Positions 45,601 through 57,929 are shown, counted from the stretch's first letter. The stretch is 64,000 nt of DNA from Typha latifolia (GCA_019914945.1 CM034105.1:13578001-13642000), one strand, 5' to 3'. The notes: generated from the letters alone by a model not told the origin. Translations and numbers: made by a program.

Positions 45601-48600
45601 AACTACATATTCTTTGATATATGTTCCTATTTTCACCTTATATCATCCTCTACTATCTTGTGTAAACAGAGCAGACATTTGGTCATTTGGCATAACAGCA
45701 TTAGAGCTTGCCCATGGTCATGCTCCGTTTTCCAAGTACCCTCCAATGAAGGTCAGTTTGAATAAGAAACCATATAGAGGCATTAAGCATGTCAAATATT
45801 TTTCCGGTATGTCTGTAAAGATACATATTACTTTTTCTTATTGTAGGTGTTGCTTATGACCTTGCAAAATGCACCACCCGGTCTTGACTATGAAAGGGAT
45901 AAACGATTTTCAAAGGTTTTCTTCTACATTGAAAACTTACAGCATAAGTAACTTTTGACTGTGATTTTTGAAGTGCTATCTTTTCTGTAGTCTTTCAAAG
46001 ATATGGTGGCTACATGCTTAGTCAAGGACCCAAAGAAGCGGCCCACTTCAGAAAAGCTTATGAAGCACCCTTTCTTTAAGCATGCTCGTTCAAGTGAGTA
46101 TCTTCGACGAAATATCCTTCAAGGCCTTTCTCCACTTGGTGATCGTTTTAGGCAACTAAAGGTGTTTATCTATGAACCTCTGATCTGGAACTATTGCTTT
46201 ATTTATATTCATATATCACAGTTGGACTTCCATTTATAGGGTAAGGAGGCTGAATTTCTTATGCAAAACAAGGTTTTGTCTGGAGATAAGGAACAACTGT
46301 CACAGGTGAAGTTACTACATGACACTATTATCTTTATTTTCCATCTGTGAGTAGAAATTTTGCTCCTCTTTCATGTGGTTGTCTTTCGTTACATGGCATT
46401 CACCATCTGGTCAAAGCATCTAACCTTGTTGCAATTCTCGTGTTACATCTGTGATGCAATTGATTGCTTTTCACTTAAGTACCTGTATGAAAAACCATTG
46501 GGAATTCTTCTGTATCAGTCGAGAATTGCACGTCGGACTTTTATGCTTTCTATTTTGATATTTTTGGTGATGGTGTTAAATACGTTACTTTGCAGCAAGA
46601 ATACATAAGGGGAATCAGTGGTTGGAATTTTAATCTGGAGGACTTGAAAGCTCAGGCTGCACTTGTAAGGAGGTCCCTTTCCAGTTTTTAACACAAATTA
46701 AAAGGCTGCCATGCTTATGTTATTATCAGTTGAAGGAAAAGACAGTGATTAAGTCTTCTTTCCTTTCAAATCATGCTTTTGCAGCTAGATACTTCAGATG
46801 ACATCTTCCATCCAGAAGATGTAGAATATAACCCTAAGTTAATGGATGATCTTGAAGATGTTGATTTTCAACAGCAATTTCCCTCCGAAAGATGTAACCA
46901 TAGTAATGCTGCAAGTTGTGTGGAGGTATCAATCTCATTATTATTATTATTTTTCCCTTCAAATTGTTTTCCTTTCCAACCCTTGTTTTGTAGATCATTC
47001 CATCACCTTTTATACTTCTTCAGGAGGAGCTACAGGAACTTCAGGATTTGGAGGGTCCATTTGCCTCTGTATTTCCAACTCGTCCTCTTCAGGCACTCAA
47101 GTATGTCCTTTTCAGCTGCTCAAAAGTACTAATCAAAATTTCTTCATATTAGAAACCCTTCTTGCTGATTCCGTCCAGCAAGGCTAACTGGACTTTACTC
47201 TGTCTTTTCTCATTGCCTTTTTGCTGAAAGCAAAGAAAGAATTAATATTATAGATACGCAGATGTCCCTCAACTAGTAAGGTTTCCAGTATTCATAAAAA
47301 GTTAAAAACATCAAGGTTCTACATGAGAGTATCTAATGAAGTGATTGAGGTTGCATAGAATTGATGTAATATTTTGTTCGTTAATTTTAGAAATAAAACA
47401 TAATATGAGAGTACCAAACTTTTTGATACTCATCTTCTGATTTTAAATATATAGCCTTTTTAGGTCATTCATTTTCAACAGTTCTGTGATGAAAGTAGGA
47501 CTTAGGAATCACTGGTTAGAAACTAATGTTATAGGAAGCAGATTTTATTAAATTGTACTAATTTCATTTCTGATTCAATTGATGTAGAGAATGTTTTGAT
47601 GTTTGTGATGATGATGCCAATTCTACCAGTCCTAATTGGAAGAGGGAGGCAAGTTCAGATCTTCCGATTCCTTCTCATCAATCGTCAGATTTGGTGGAAT
47701 TAAAATCTGTTAAGTGTAATGGTGAAGAGATGGAAAGGAGTTTCTCTGTGCCCTCAAATATGAACTCTCTTGGACGCCAAAAATTTTCAAGCGGTTCTCT
47801 TCTCCCAGAGCATGTTCTTTCTCCTTACAGGAATAATGCTGGGGATACAGAGAGGTAATCATACTACTTATTGAACTCTTCATGTCATAGGTCCTGCAAA
47901 CTGTGACCTTTTCTAAATTCTGTTTCATCTGCTTTAAAGTTTATATGATTAGTCATTTATTTCATAGCTTGAACCTTTACATTTCCATGCTTCAGAATGT
48001 AAAGCAAAGTAGCTTTAACGCGATATCAAAAGTTATGATACTATCAAACAATTTGGTGAAAGTACCAAGCTGCTGATGCTCATTTGAGATGAAACAGTGT
48101 ATTTATGACATATATGAGAGGGGTATATGTAATGCAATTTAGTTTTAGAAATTGGTTAAAGCAGATCCATATCGGCCAATATAGATTGGTCAGCCAGTCC
48201 CGGCCCAAAAGAATAGGCTGAAACCAATAAACCTATAAGTTTTGGTGGGCTACAGTAGGTTTCTGCTGAAACCAAACAGTTTTGACCACTGGGCAAAACT
48301 AACTCTTTCATTATCCTGGGTTAAGAGAAGAAAGAGAAACTGGGCGAATTAGAGAGGAGGGACTCACTGCCCCTTGCTGTCGAGATATTGAACAATTAGG
48401 AGGAGAGGAATCATTCAGATTCTCTCTTTTCTCTCTCGTTTTTCCTCTTGTTGTTGAGACATTGAACAATTAGGAGGGGTTGTGTGGGCTATAGCCCTAT
48501 TTAGTTACAGCTACAATTGCTGTACTTTTGGTTTCCTTTTCTCTCTCTTTTCCATTCTTACATTTCTTATTGGATTTGCATGATCATGGTTGGAGACACA

Positions 48601-50489
48601 TAATGGTGAGGAAGGGGGATCAGCACTTGAACTATAGCAGCTGGTCCCTACTAATTCTTTTTCTTTTTCTTGTCTTTTTTTCTCTCTGGGTATCTCTTCA
48701 TTGTCTCAAGGGAGAATCAATGGGTAAAAAGGTCTTAAAACATGTTTGAAAGTTCTAACAGAAAGGTTGTAGCCCAACTCCATACACACAGGTCTGGTGG
48801 TTTCTTGTAATTTTGTGTGCTTCAAGAAATTTGCAAACAACAATGTAAAGGAATCATGATATGCTGATCTTCTTTATTGATATCATGTAAACTGAAACTA
48901 AAAATAGTTTAAATATTCTGCCTATTATTCTTGGTCTATTAGTTTCTTAATTGTCCTGTTCCTTTATAATTTTTCTATCTATGCAACATTTTCATACTTG
49001 TTTTGTAACATTTCAAAGGGGTGATTTGCATCGGAAATATCAACAGGAGAGGAACCATAGTGGCCCTCTACTGTTCCGTCAAAAGAGAGATTCATATAAC
49101 TCTTCATCAGGTATGGTGTTGTTAACATTTATCTCTTGCAAATATCTACTTCTCTTTCTCCTTCCCCACCGGGTACTCTTTTAAGTGTTCTCTCCTTTTT
49201 TTTCTATCAATCACTATTGCTTTGTTGTTGCAGTATCAGCACAAGAGGAATCAACAGAAGGAAAAGTCGTCCAACGTAAGGGGCGGTTTAAAGTTACTTC
49301 CGAGGAAGCGAATAGAAAGGTACTTAGTTACTCAAATTGATATCATTTAAATAGTAAACAGAATTTAGGGCATAAAAAATCTTCTCTTTTGGAATAATAT
49401 GGAAGTCCTTATTACATGTAGAACCTTATATTTTATCATCTCTTAGATAAGTTCAGCAGGAACCAGCTTATCGAACCAAGTGGTTGGAGCACCAAGAAAA
49501 CATCCTGTCAGTGCTGTGTCACTTCTTCCTTCATTGCAATTTTTGTTGCAGCAAAATGTTTTGCAGCAGGTATGTTTCCAGAGCTTTCTTTCATTTTGCT
49601 TGATATTTACTGGCTATAGTATTTATTTGTTATATTCTGCATTTGGCAGGAATTACTGAATAATTTGATCACATGTATTGAGCAAATACCTGGTATGTAT
49701 CATGACAGGATATCTTTTTTTTCTCCCATCATTCAGCTTAAATTTGTTAAAACTGACTATCTTATTCAACACTGTCTGAGGCAGGCTTGCATACAGAAGT
49801 TCCTGGCACTAGTGATTTATCACAGGTGTGTATTTTCGACAGTTCTCCCCTGGTTTTATTAGGTGCAAAAACCTTCAGGAGCGTCTTTAGTAAATCGTAA
49901 ATTCTGCTGTAGTCTCATGAGTCTATTTTGTAGGATCCCTTAGCCTTGTTGGTATATTAAATGGCATCATCTAGGTGAAGAAATAACCTAAACCTTTTTT
50001 AGAGTTCACGAGTGTTAAGTACATTGTTTTTAGTTAGGAATACCAGATGCAAAAGATAGTCAATAGTATTTACTGTACTTGGCTGTTTCATTGATTAGTT
50101 CCATTGAATAGCTTGGACCGACAGTAACTTTGATCTATTCATATACAGCCGTCAGGAGCCTCCGAGAATGTGAAGGAACTGCAGGCTTATGTTGCTCATC
50201 TGGAACAAAGGTACGTAATGCTCTATTTTTCAATCAAGCATGTCACTATTTTTTTGCTGTTGTCTGAAACTTGCTGCAATTTTAGCAACACAAAACTTGC
50301 GGAGGAGGTGCAGAAGTTAAACTTGAAAAATGCTCAGGTATTTGTCGGAAATATCATTGGGATTAATGTTCTTAATATAAATTTTTTTCTATTTCATGTT
50401 GAAGGTACTAAATACGCCTTGATTTTGTTGTGTTTCAGTTAGAACGGCAGATTAAAGAGAGGACAACAATGGGATATCCTCATAAATGA
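42650..50489 (+). CDS. STE20/GCK-type serine/threonine kinase (BLUS1-related)
   Basis: Twenty exons: 42650-42820, 44279-44533, 45285-45409, 45514-45558, 45670-45751, 45847-45915, 45991-46161, 46240-46305, 46596-46664, 46785-46925, 47024-47100, 47588-47854, 49019-49110, 49234-49319, 49447-49569, 49650-49692, 49785-49825, 50149-50210, 50286-50337 and 50439-50489. They encode 695 residues. Two ATGs in frame (42650 and 42653) could both start it. The kinase domain spans about 17-280: glycine loop GEGVSATV (24-31), Lys46, Glu63, HRDVKAGN (138-145), DFG (158-160), and activation segment [16 protein letters not shown] conserved SPAK/OSR1-like segment follows, then a serine-rich low-complexity region and a C-terminal coiled coil with [11 protein letters not shown] and [19 protein letters not shown]. 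Relatives include BLUS1, the blue-light signalling kinase of guard cells, but this one looks closer to the longer, uncharacterised SPAK-like paralogues. All catalytic residues are present, so it should be active. Confidence 0.93.
48374..48480 (+). repeat. degenerate tandem duplication in kinase intron 12
   Basis: TTGCTGTCGAGATATTGAAC and TTGTTGTTGAGACATTGAAC, each followed by AATTAGGAGG, recur about 74 bp apart. They lie within a GA-rich stretch (48310-48480) preceded by ATCGGCCAATA / CAGTCCCGGCCC motifs. These motifs faintly recall the element at 59624-60112, but no paired ends are visible. Confidence 0.45.
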
Positions 50490-51015
50490 GGCCTATCCAA
50501 CACGTGTTTTTGGAGGCTTCGTATATTTTATGCTTATTATTTTATCAATTTTTGGTGTTGCGTGGAGAATGGCCTTCTGTAAAGTTGATCAGTAGACGAT
50601 GTAGCCATATATTAATTTATTTGTACAGTATTTTCCTGGCTTGCCATCAGAGGAAGCACAGAAAATAATCAAGAGTATAGTCATTCTAGGTGTTGTATTA
50701 TACTCAAAAAAAACTTCCAAGCAAAGCAGCAATACTCAGCTCAGACTTGGACAGTGTAAACAGTTGATGCTTGCAACCAATTTGGTGAAGTACTGCAGAT
50801 TGAGAACACGACTAGCATTATACCGTTTTTTCGCAAATCAAACTTCACGCAGACAAAGCAAAAGAAAGGACAGGATCACCAAAGAAGAGAACGCACGCTT
50901 TACAAAGTCAACCAAGTTAAAAAAAGCATCGATATAGCCATGCTTAAAGCAACAATAATCCGGACTCCGATCTTTTTGTTATGGATAGTTGCCGCATAAA
51001 AGCACCGTTGAGCAA
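50490..51015. other. convergent 3' UTR region between the kinase and RBX1
   Basis: Only 526 bp separate the two stop codons, so the 3' UTRs of the kinase (+) and RBX1 (-) probably meet or overlap. No other gene is seen. Confidence 0.55.
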
Positions 51016-54000
51016 TTAATGACCGTACTTTTGGAACTCCCACTCGCTATTGTCTGGAGAGTCAGCTGAAGTCAGAAAGAACCAAAAAATTGATTTCATA
51101 AAAGAAAAAAAAAAACAGGAGGTAAGAAGGGCAGTTACCCAAAGGGCACACTTGTCGTGTCTTCAGCCACCGACTAATGCAGTGGAAGTGGAACGCATGA
51201 TTGCAAACACCTGATTTAATTATGCATGTCAGCTTAAGACCCACTCGGAAGAAATTAAGCAGCAGCGAAAACATAAACCATTGTTTGCTTAAGAATTAAG
51301 CTGAAGTTTTACACCCCTATGTGCACTATTGTATATAACTATAGCGAATATTGTGTAGCGAATACTGTATATATTGTATATAACTATATATTACAAAACA
51401 TAGTTGTATGGTGTGCACTATACAATGCTTAGCGTGTATAATTCTAGTGAATAGTTTGTAGGCTTTGGTCCGTAGATTGGGGTGAAAATGGGTCGGATTA
51501 ACTCTAACTCAACCCGATCCGGATCAAATACAGGTAAAATTTTCTTACCCGACCCGAATACGGATTCAGAAGATTTTTCAAAAAAAAAAATTAGGATACA
51601 AATATAAGTCGGGTACAATTTTTCGAATACGGATCCATATATCATATATCCGTTTACCTGTATATTTTTTGAATAATTTACAGTTTTTAGTTTGCTTATT
51701 TAAATGGTAAATAATGATATTGTTACTAATGATGTATTATATATTGTTTGATTTTGCTAATTTTATATGTGTTTAATATGCAAAAAAAATTTAACTTGTA
51801 ATATTCTAGGTTAGTTGTGTCAAAAAAAATGTCATAATTTGTTTAAAATTCGATCTGTATCCATTTACAACTAATTGTCTTTCGAAAATTATCCATATCT
51901 TTTTAGCTAGAATATGGTTTTAAAATTTGTTCTCCATCCCGATCAGATATGGATCTAGAAGTGGGTTGAGCATTATCCAACCCGTATTGGATCAATTTTC
52001 ACCCCTATCCATAGAGTATAGCCTATATTGTATATAGTGTGTAGGGTATGTTGTGTATAGTTTAGTATACAATTTATATTGTCTAGTATATTGTGTATCT
52101 TCTATACTATAGTGTATATTGTACTTCAGTGCACGGTGTATATTGCATACTACAATGTACAATGTACATAGTGTCTAGCATGTTTAGTGTATCATACAGT
52201 ATATAGCATATATTATATAGTATGTAGAGTTGTAGTGTGTACTGCACATAATGTATATAGAACATAGTGTATATTGTATAGTATTTAGTGAATATTTTAC
52301 ATAGTACACAGAATATATAGTGTATAAGGTATATTGTATAATTACTGTTTAGTTTTCATATAGCATATTATAGTATATTGTCCATGGTGTACACTATATA
52401 GTGCATATAGTTATATATTGCATAATGTGTATAATGTAGTGTCTGGACAATGCATAGTTTGTCTAGTGTATATTGTAGTCTGTGAAGTGTACTTTGTCTA
52501 GTGCTAGTATAATGTATACTGTATAATCTGTGCAATGTATCTAGTGTACAGTGTACAATATGTACAATGTATAGTTTGTCCAGATTATAATACAGAGGGT
52601 GTACGTATAGTTTGTCTGGAGTATAGTATGTAGGATGTATAGTTCATCTTGTGTATCATGCATAGTGTGCACAGTGCAGTGTAAAGTGTAATCATGTAAG
52701 ATGTATAATGTATAATGTATAATGCAAAATGAAAAATGGACATGTATAATTTATATGTATCCAATGCTATGCAAAGCATCCACCGCATGGTGCATATGTA
52801 GTCTAGCAAAATATTATAAGTAATTTACCTCTAGTATATTGAATATTTTATTATAATAAACTAATAAATAGATTTGCAATATAATATATGGAGAATCATC
52901 TTCATAGTATACTATCCACAAATGGATGCTACTTTCTAATCATAGGATTACTCAATAAATATTTTCAAGTGTGATAATTTGCAGCAATAAACTTAATCAA
53001 CAAAAAATATTACAAGCGGTATAGATATCTCAATATTACAACATATTTCTTTTGTATGCAGATGAAGGCATGCAATTATTGGCGGTCATATGAGGATGCG
53101 GGTGCATATCCGCATTCTATCATGCGCATAAATGTCTATGTATATATATCTTTAAGAACCTACATATGCACATGAATATCAAACAAGTTCATACTACATT
53201 AAAAAGTAGAGCTGGTAAGATCATAAAGAGTCCTTCCTGCACTAATGCAGCATAATTATTGAATCATGAAAGTCATGATATTGTGAACTGCACCTAGCTC
53301 CTTAATCTCTCATTGAGAAACAAAAATCTTTTCATTGACTTATTATCCTCTTGACAAAGTCCAAAAGTTGTAGGAACTGCACCTAGCTCAAAAATGCTAC
53401 AAGCCTGCAAATAGAGTTCTAATTTCTTTTTCTGGACTGAGCAGAGCTCAAGAAAAATATTTGAGCAAGTGGCGCTCAATCAGTCTCTCAATCAAGTTGG
53501 TTTTAAGCTTGAGCTCTGCTTCTACTGATTTCAAGCAGAGTCAAATAACTTGAGCCCAGCTCATCTCACTCAAGCTCAGCTTACAAATAAATCAGACTGT
53601 CTTGCAGATGGATGACACAAGCAACTGGGTCTATACTATGCATAAGATAGGGGAAAAGAATTCCTAAGAGCCTGCCCACCGAACATGAAATCCTGGAATG
53701 CTATCATATATATTTCTAATTTTTCTCAATTCTGATATTTTGAAAGAACTTGTTAGATTCTAATTGATTTGGGAGTATTTGATAGGATTGCATGAACCCT
53801 GTTCTTCTCTTCCAAATGGATAATGAGATGATATCTTAACAAATTATCCTATATCATTGGATCTTGTTTTACAATTTGCACAATTTGCGAACATGACTCA
53901 CAATTGGGTTCAGGATATTGAATGCCTTTCTAAGGATATTTGAACAAATAGCTAACTTATGGTAGCTATTTACTATCTGCTGCCCATCTTCCAAGAAAAT

Positions 54001-57000
54001 GAGGAAAGATGGGAGCTAATACATAGACATGACATGAAAAGCTGCAGGTAAGATCTAAAACTAACGGTTACTTTTGTATTGACAGTCATGACTAGCTTCA
54101 GAGACAGAGCAAGGAAAAAGGGGCTACTAACACAAGAAGAATATGACAGCTCCAGGTCAAGAAGGTGCAAATCCTTAGAGAGAAAAAGGAATCCTGACCT
54201 CCAAATGAGGGAGGTTAAAAACCAGGGTAATGTTGGAAAATAAACACATTGAAAAGTACGTTTAATTTCTGGCAACAAACAAAATTGAAAAGTACGTTTA
54301 ATTCCAATTACATGAAACAGTTAAATTTAATTCTAATGTAACTGGACTTCTCTAAACTGTATTCGAATTGTATGCAGTTGGTTCCAGAATGCAAATCCTA
54401 ATTTGAAATTCTTATATTGTAAGACTTCAATTTACACAAGGTGCAATAATGGTCTGGTTTCATCTAACAGTCAAACGAATCGAGTGGTAAGGAAAAGGCA
54501 AGGGGTTACTCAGGGGGAATTAGAGAGCATACTTTAAAGTCAAACCCCTAGAAAAGCCTTAAGATCATGCTTTGTGCAACCAGGCTTAAAAAAGTCGGTT
54601 CACAATGAGGAAGCCTTAAGATCATGCTCGGTGCAACCAGACTTAATATAGTCGGTTCGCAATGAGGAACTACAGCAGAATTTTAAATATATATGAAACT
54701 AATATCTAGCTCTAAGAAAGATATGGAGGTAGAGGATGGCACTTAAAAAGAAACATGCATCTCCTTTTGTATCTATGTAATGCTAAACTCATTAGAAAAA
54801 ATAGGCCCATATAAAAGACATTTTTCTATGTCCACTAGTTACACAAGAATCTTCCAAAAATCAGTTGGCAAGACTTAATAATGTCAGTAATGGGGGTGTA
54901 AACAAGCGAAGCTCAGTGTGAACTATGAAGCTCACTAGAACCAAACTTGGCTCTGCTTCAAATTGCTAGAAGCCAAACTTGAACTTGTCTCAAGATCAAG
55001 ACTGGCTAATTATTCTCCATCTAAAGCTTTGCACAGCTTAGAAAGAAAAAAAAAAAACATTTGTGTAGCAAGTTTAACCTTAAATTTTGAACAGCCAAGA
55101 GCCATCAGGTAATATCACTAGCAAAAATACATCAAAAGAAATGAATAGAATAAATATCTTTCCTACACAAGAAAATGTGAGCTGGGCTCAAGCTAACCAA
55201 GGGAGGCTTGAGTTTCCCTTGTTATTAAAATATCTCATAATTAGAGCCTGAGATTTGCTCATTTAATAAGCAAGGGAGGAGCACAACCCAAGGAGAAATG
55301 AGGCAAGGACAACTACTGGCAAGCCAGCAAGCTCATTTGATATACCTAGTGAGAAATAGCATGAAGACATGCCACGCTAAGTGCCAAACAAGTTGTACAG
55401 TTCAAATAGATTAAGAATGCAAAACTAGATTTATTGAAAGAAACAAGAGAATTAAGAGTAATATTGTTAACTAAAAATAACTATGACCAGCAATCACAAA
55501 CAACTCTATCAATAGGACTTTTCACCAGAGTGCTAGAATGAATTTCTGCAAAACTATATAATCGAATAAACTCGATCATCTATCCCATGATTAAAATAAG
55601 TATCATCTAAAGACAACAAACATATATATAAATCTGCCAAAAATGAGTCAATTAACTCAACCCAGTAAACCCAGATATAATAGAATATAAGTCATAACCT
55701 TTAAATTTCAAGACCCCAATCTCCACTATCGAGTGTTCCTGATGGAAAAATGTAGTAGCATCGAAAATACTTTCATCTCATCTATAAGCTCCACAATGAG
55801 ATATTACCTTACATGTCTTAAAACTTGCTAAATATTGAAAAAAGAAAAAAATACCATTATTAATTATCATTTAACTAGACAGCATTAATAAGAAAAGGCT
55901 CTTAACTACTCCAACATTTCAGGATCATCATTTGATGTCCAGGAATTAAATCCTTGTTACTGGATCAAAATAAAAGTTTACATAATTTTTAAAAACTTTA
56001 CTTGGTTTTCGTCAGTACTAGCACTCTAATTCGATTATTATTTTTATTTTTTCAATCCTATTTTATCTTTGATATTCCATATAGAAAGCCTAATTTAGTG
56101 GTGCAAATTCATTGAAGTACCTATCTCATAATTCCTCTTTGATTATATCACAAAATTGCCTTATGCCGTTTGAATTCACAAAACTGAAATTGCAGTTTTG
56201 TGGCAGATCATTAATAGCATCAATATTTTTGGGCAAATTATGTCGCTCATAATCGTAAGTTGTCCAATCAGAGAAGCCACACAAAAAAAATCCTTCTTGA
56301 AGAATCATGCAAACCACATATTAACATTTCCCTTAAATTGAAGCAAAAACTTGTTGGAAATTAGAACATCATGGAGCTAAAATAAGAATTTCATATTAAG
56401 AAAAATCTTAAAGCCGAGCATTAGAACTCTGCATGCCTTCAACTATCACCTAATCAAGCTGGAACATATCTCAACTGAAAATAATAGTAATAAACCCAAC
56501 TTGTAATGCGTATAAGATCAAATCTATACGTACCCCAAGCTACCGTGCACTCCTCGCTCGTTGCACTCGCTTGATTAGCCTGGCACTCGATACCTAACCA
56601 GATCACGATATCAAAACAAAACAAAACAGGAAAAGAATGATCAGCACAAAAAAGGAAAACTGAAACCCTAACCTCAAGAAATGGAAGGAAGAAGAGGAAA
56701 TATCACTCACATAGATCCATGATGTGATTCCTGCATATGGCGCAGTTGTCCACGACGATATCTGCAGAGATTCAACCCGTTAATGAATCAAGAAAGCCGA
56801 TCCACGAAGAATGAGGAAGATAGAGTCAAGAATCGAAACTCTAATCCTAAAATGGAGCCTAAAAAAGATAAGGGAAAGCAAGAGAGTCGGAGATATCTAG
56901 GGTTTTCAAGCGGTCATCCCATACCCCAGGCCCAGAGGGCGACGGCGTTCCACTTCTTGATCTCGAATCGCTTCGGTTTCTTGGCCGACGACGACAGGCC

Positions 57001-57060
57001 GGCGGCGCTCGATCCCTCGCCGGAGGGGACTACGTTGAGGTCAGTCTCCATCGCCGCCAT
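51016..57060 (-). CDS. RBX1: RING-box protein 1 (cullin-RING ligase RING subunit)
   Basis: Five exons on the minus strand, 57060-56925, 56761-56711, 56593-56534, 51210-51139 and 51053-51016, encode 118 residues, the same length as Arabidopsis RBX1a. The protein begins [18 protein letters not shown]. The cullin-binding strand [17 protein letters not shown] follows. Next comes the RING-H2: [19 protein letters not shown], a [20 protein letters not shown] block and [18 protein letters not shown], ending QKYGH. All zinc ligands are present, including the RBX1-specific extra Cys set and the final Asp. RBX1 docks E2 enzymes on cullins in SCF and related ligases and promotes cullin neddylation. Intron 3 (51211-56533) is 5323 bp, unusually long for such a small gene, and holds a MITE and low-complexity DNA. 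Identity is very secure. Confidence 0.97.
51290..52830. repeat. TGTATA / GTGTATAGT low-complexity tract
   Basis: Hundreds of bases built almost wholly from degenerate permutations of TGTATATTGTATAGTGTA, with no fixed period. The tract lies inside RBX1 intron 3. It is interrupted at 51477-52007 by an inserted MITE of quite different composition. It looks like an old, slippage-expanded simple-sequence region. Confidence 0.8.
51477..52007. mobile_element. hAT-type MITE in RBX1 intron 3
   Basis: 531 bp. Left end TTGGGGTGAAAATGG; right end read inverted TAGGGGTGAAAATTG. The flanks are TCCGTAGA (51469-51476) and TCCATAGA (52008-52015), an 8-bp target duplication with one mismatch. The sub-terminal sequences are also partly inverted (CCCGATCCGGATC left, CCCGTATTGGATC right). 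The interior is AT-rich without an ORF, so the element is non-autonomous. Confidence 0.8.
53285..53600. repeat. direct repeat and GAGCTC-rich segment in RBX1 intron 3
   Basis: GAACTGCACCTAGCTC occurs at 53285 and again at 53374. From about 53440 to 53600 the DNA is rich in GAGCTCAAG / CTTGAGCTC motifs like those in the arms of the MITE at 41106-41780, so it may be a decayed relative. No paired ends were found. Confidence 0.4.
54248..54304 (+). repeat. 20-bp direct repeat, 36-bp period
   Basis: ATTGAAAAGTACGTTTAATT is present without mismatch at 54248 and 54284, separated by 16 bp. Confidence 0.75.
54556..54669 (+). repeat. 2 x 57-bp tandem duplication
   Basis: Two adjacent units begin GCCTTAAGATCATGCT at 54556 and 54613. 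Both contain GTGCAACCAG and AGTCGGTTC and end CAATGAGGAA, with only a few substitutions. It lies within RBX1 intron 3, with no coding sense. Confidence 0.85.
54893..55097 (-). mobile_element. decayed MITE related to the 41106-41780 element
   Basis: The left edge GGGGGTGTAAACAAGC resembles the inverted right end of the element at 41106-41780. The right edge TTTTGAACAGCCAAGA resembles the inverse of its left end. GAAGCTCA and GCTTGGC-like motifs lie between. No target duplication is visible, so this is a weaker call. Confidence 0.4.
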
Positions 57061-57167
57061 GGAATCCGATGGAAACCCTGGGTGAGAGAAAAAGAGAGGA
57101 AGAGAGGTTTCGAAAACGAATCCTTAGAAGGGAGTGAAGTCTAGAGGAGTGGCGACCGGCGAGGAAG

Positions 57168-57177
57168 TTTATATATA
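57168..57177 (-). promoter_or_regulatory. TATA box of RBX1
   Basis: TATATATAAA on the minus strand, about 110 bp upstream of the RBX1 ATG at 57060. This gives an expected 5' leader of about 80 bases. Confidence 0.7.
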
Positions 57178-57256
57178 CACAGGAGAGGTTGGAATGAAAC
57201 AGAATAATGGACTAAAGATAGATATACGAGGAATAAGAGTCAATAATGTATAAAGA

Positions 57257-57304
57257 ATCCCGGATAAATTTCCGGATAAATTTTCGGATAAATATCCGGA
57301 TAAG
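57257..57304 (-). promoter_or_regulatory. four-copy TTATCCG array upstream of the RBX1 TATA box
   Basis: Read on the transcribed strand, TTATCCG occurs four times in about 48 bp, with spacings of about 11-14 bp. The complementary GGATAA resembles the I-box core and MYB-related (GATAA/TTATCC) sites. Position, about 80-130 bp upstream of the TATA box, fits a proximal promoter module. The array is directly visible; its function is inferred. Confidence 0.5.
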
Positions 57305-57928
57305 CAAGGATAACAAAGCCGAAATGGCCAAAATATCTTAACTTCATCTTTATTACAATATTCTTGAACTTAGATCACAAAGAAATGCTGCACTGGGTTA
57401 TGACTTATGAATAGGGATCCCACTTATTACTTATGCATGGATAATACCCCCCATTAAAAGCCAGCTGATTAGTAGCACATAGTAATTTGAGTACCAAGAG
57501 GAACCTAAAGAATTATTTTTATGTTTCCTGGACCCTTGTACGTAATGTAGCTAACTATCAGTAATTGCAAATTAAGTGGTAATAAACAAAGTAGCACACA
57601 AATACTTGGCATTAGAAAAAATATGACTCAATACCAACAATTTTTTTAGACTTTTTCCTCAAGCCTCCATTTGCAAAATGGTAGGGTTTGTGTGCTTTTC
57701 TTCCTCTTTTTTTTTCTTTTTCTCTGCATAATCCAATAAAGAAATGATATTTGACTTCTGTTTAAAGATGAAAGATAGATTGACTAACTGCTGCACAAAG
57801 AAAAATGAAAAAAGAAAAGAAAAGAAAAAGTAATTCTCTTATACAAGGTGTAAGTATTCATATATACATTTATTGGTCAGATATTTTAAGTTTTAGACAA
57901 CATTAAATATATACATTTTTCAGAATGC

Positions 57929-57929
<1 letters not shown>

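Noticed and set aside
51290..52830. CRISPR-like or regular satellite array
   Set aside because: No constant repeat or spacer length; words are degenerate TGTATA permutations, typical of simple-sequence expansion in a eukaryotic intron.
53973..54278. 101-residue minus-strand ORF in the RBX1 intron
   Set aside because: Hydrophobic, no recognisable domain, no supporting promoter or splice context; similar ORFs are expected by chance in 5 kb.
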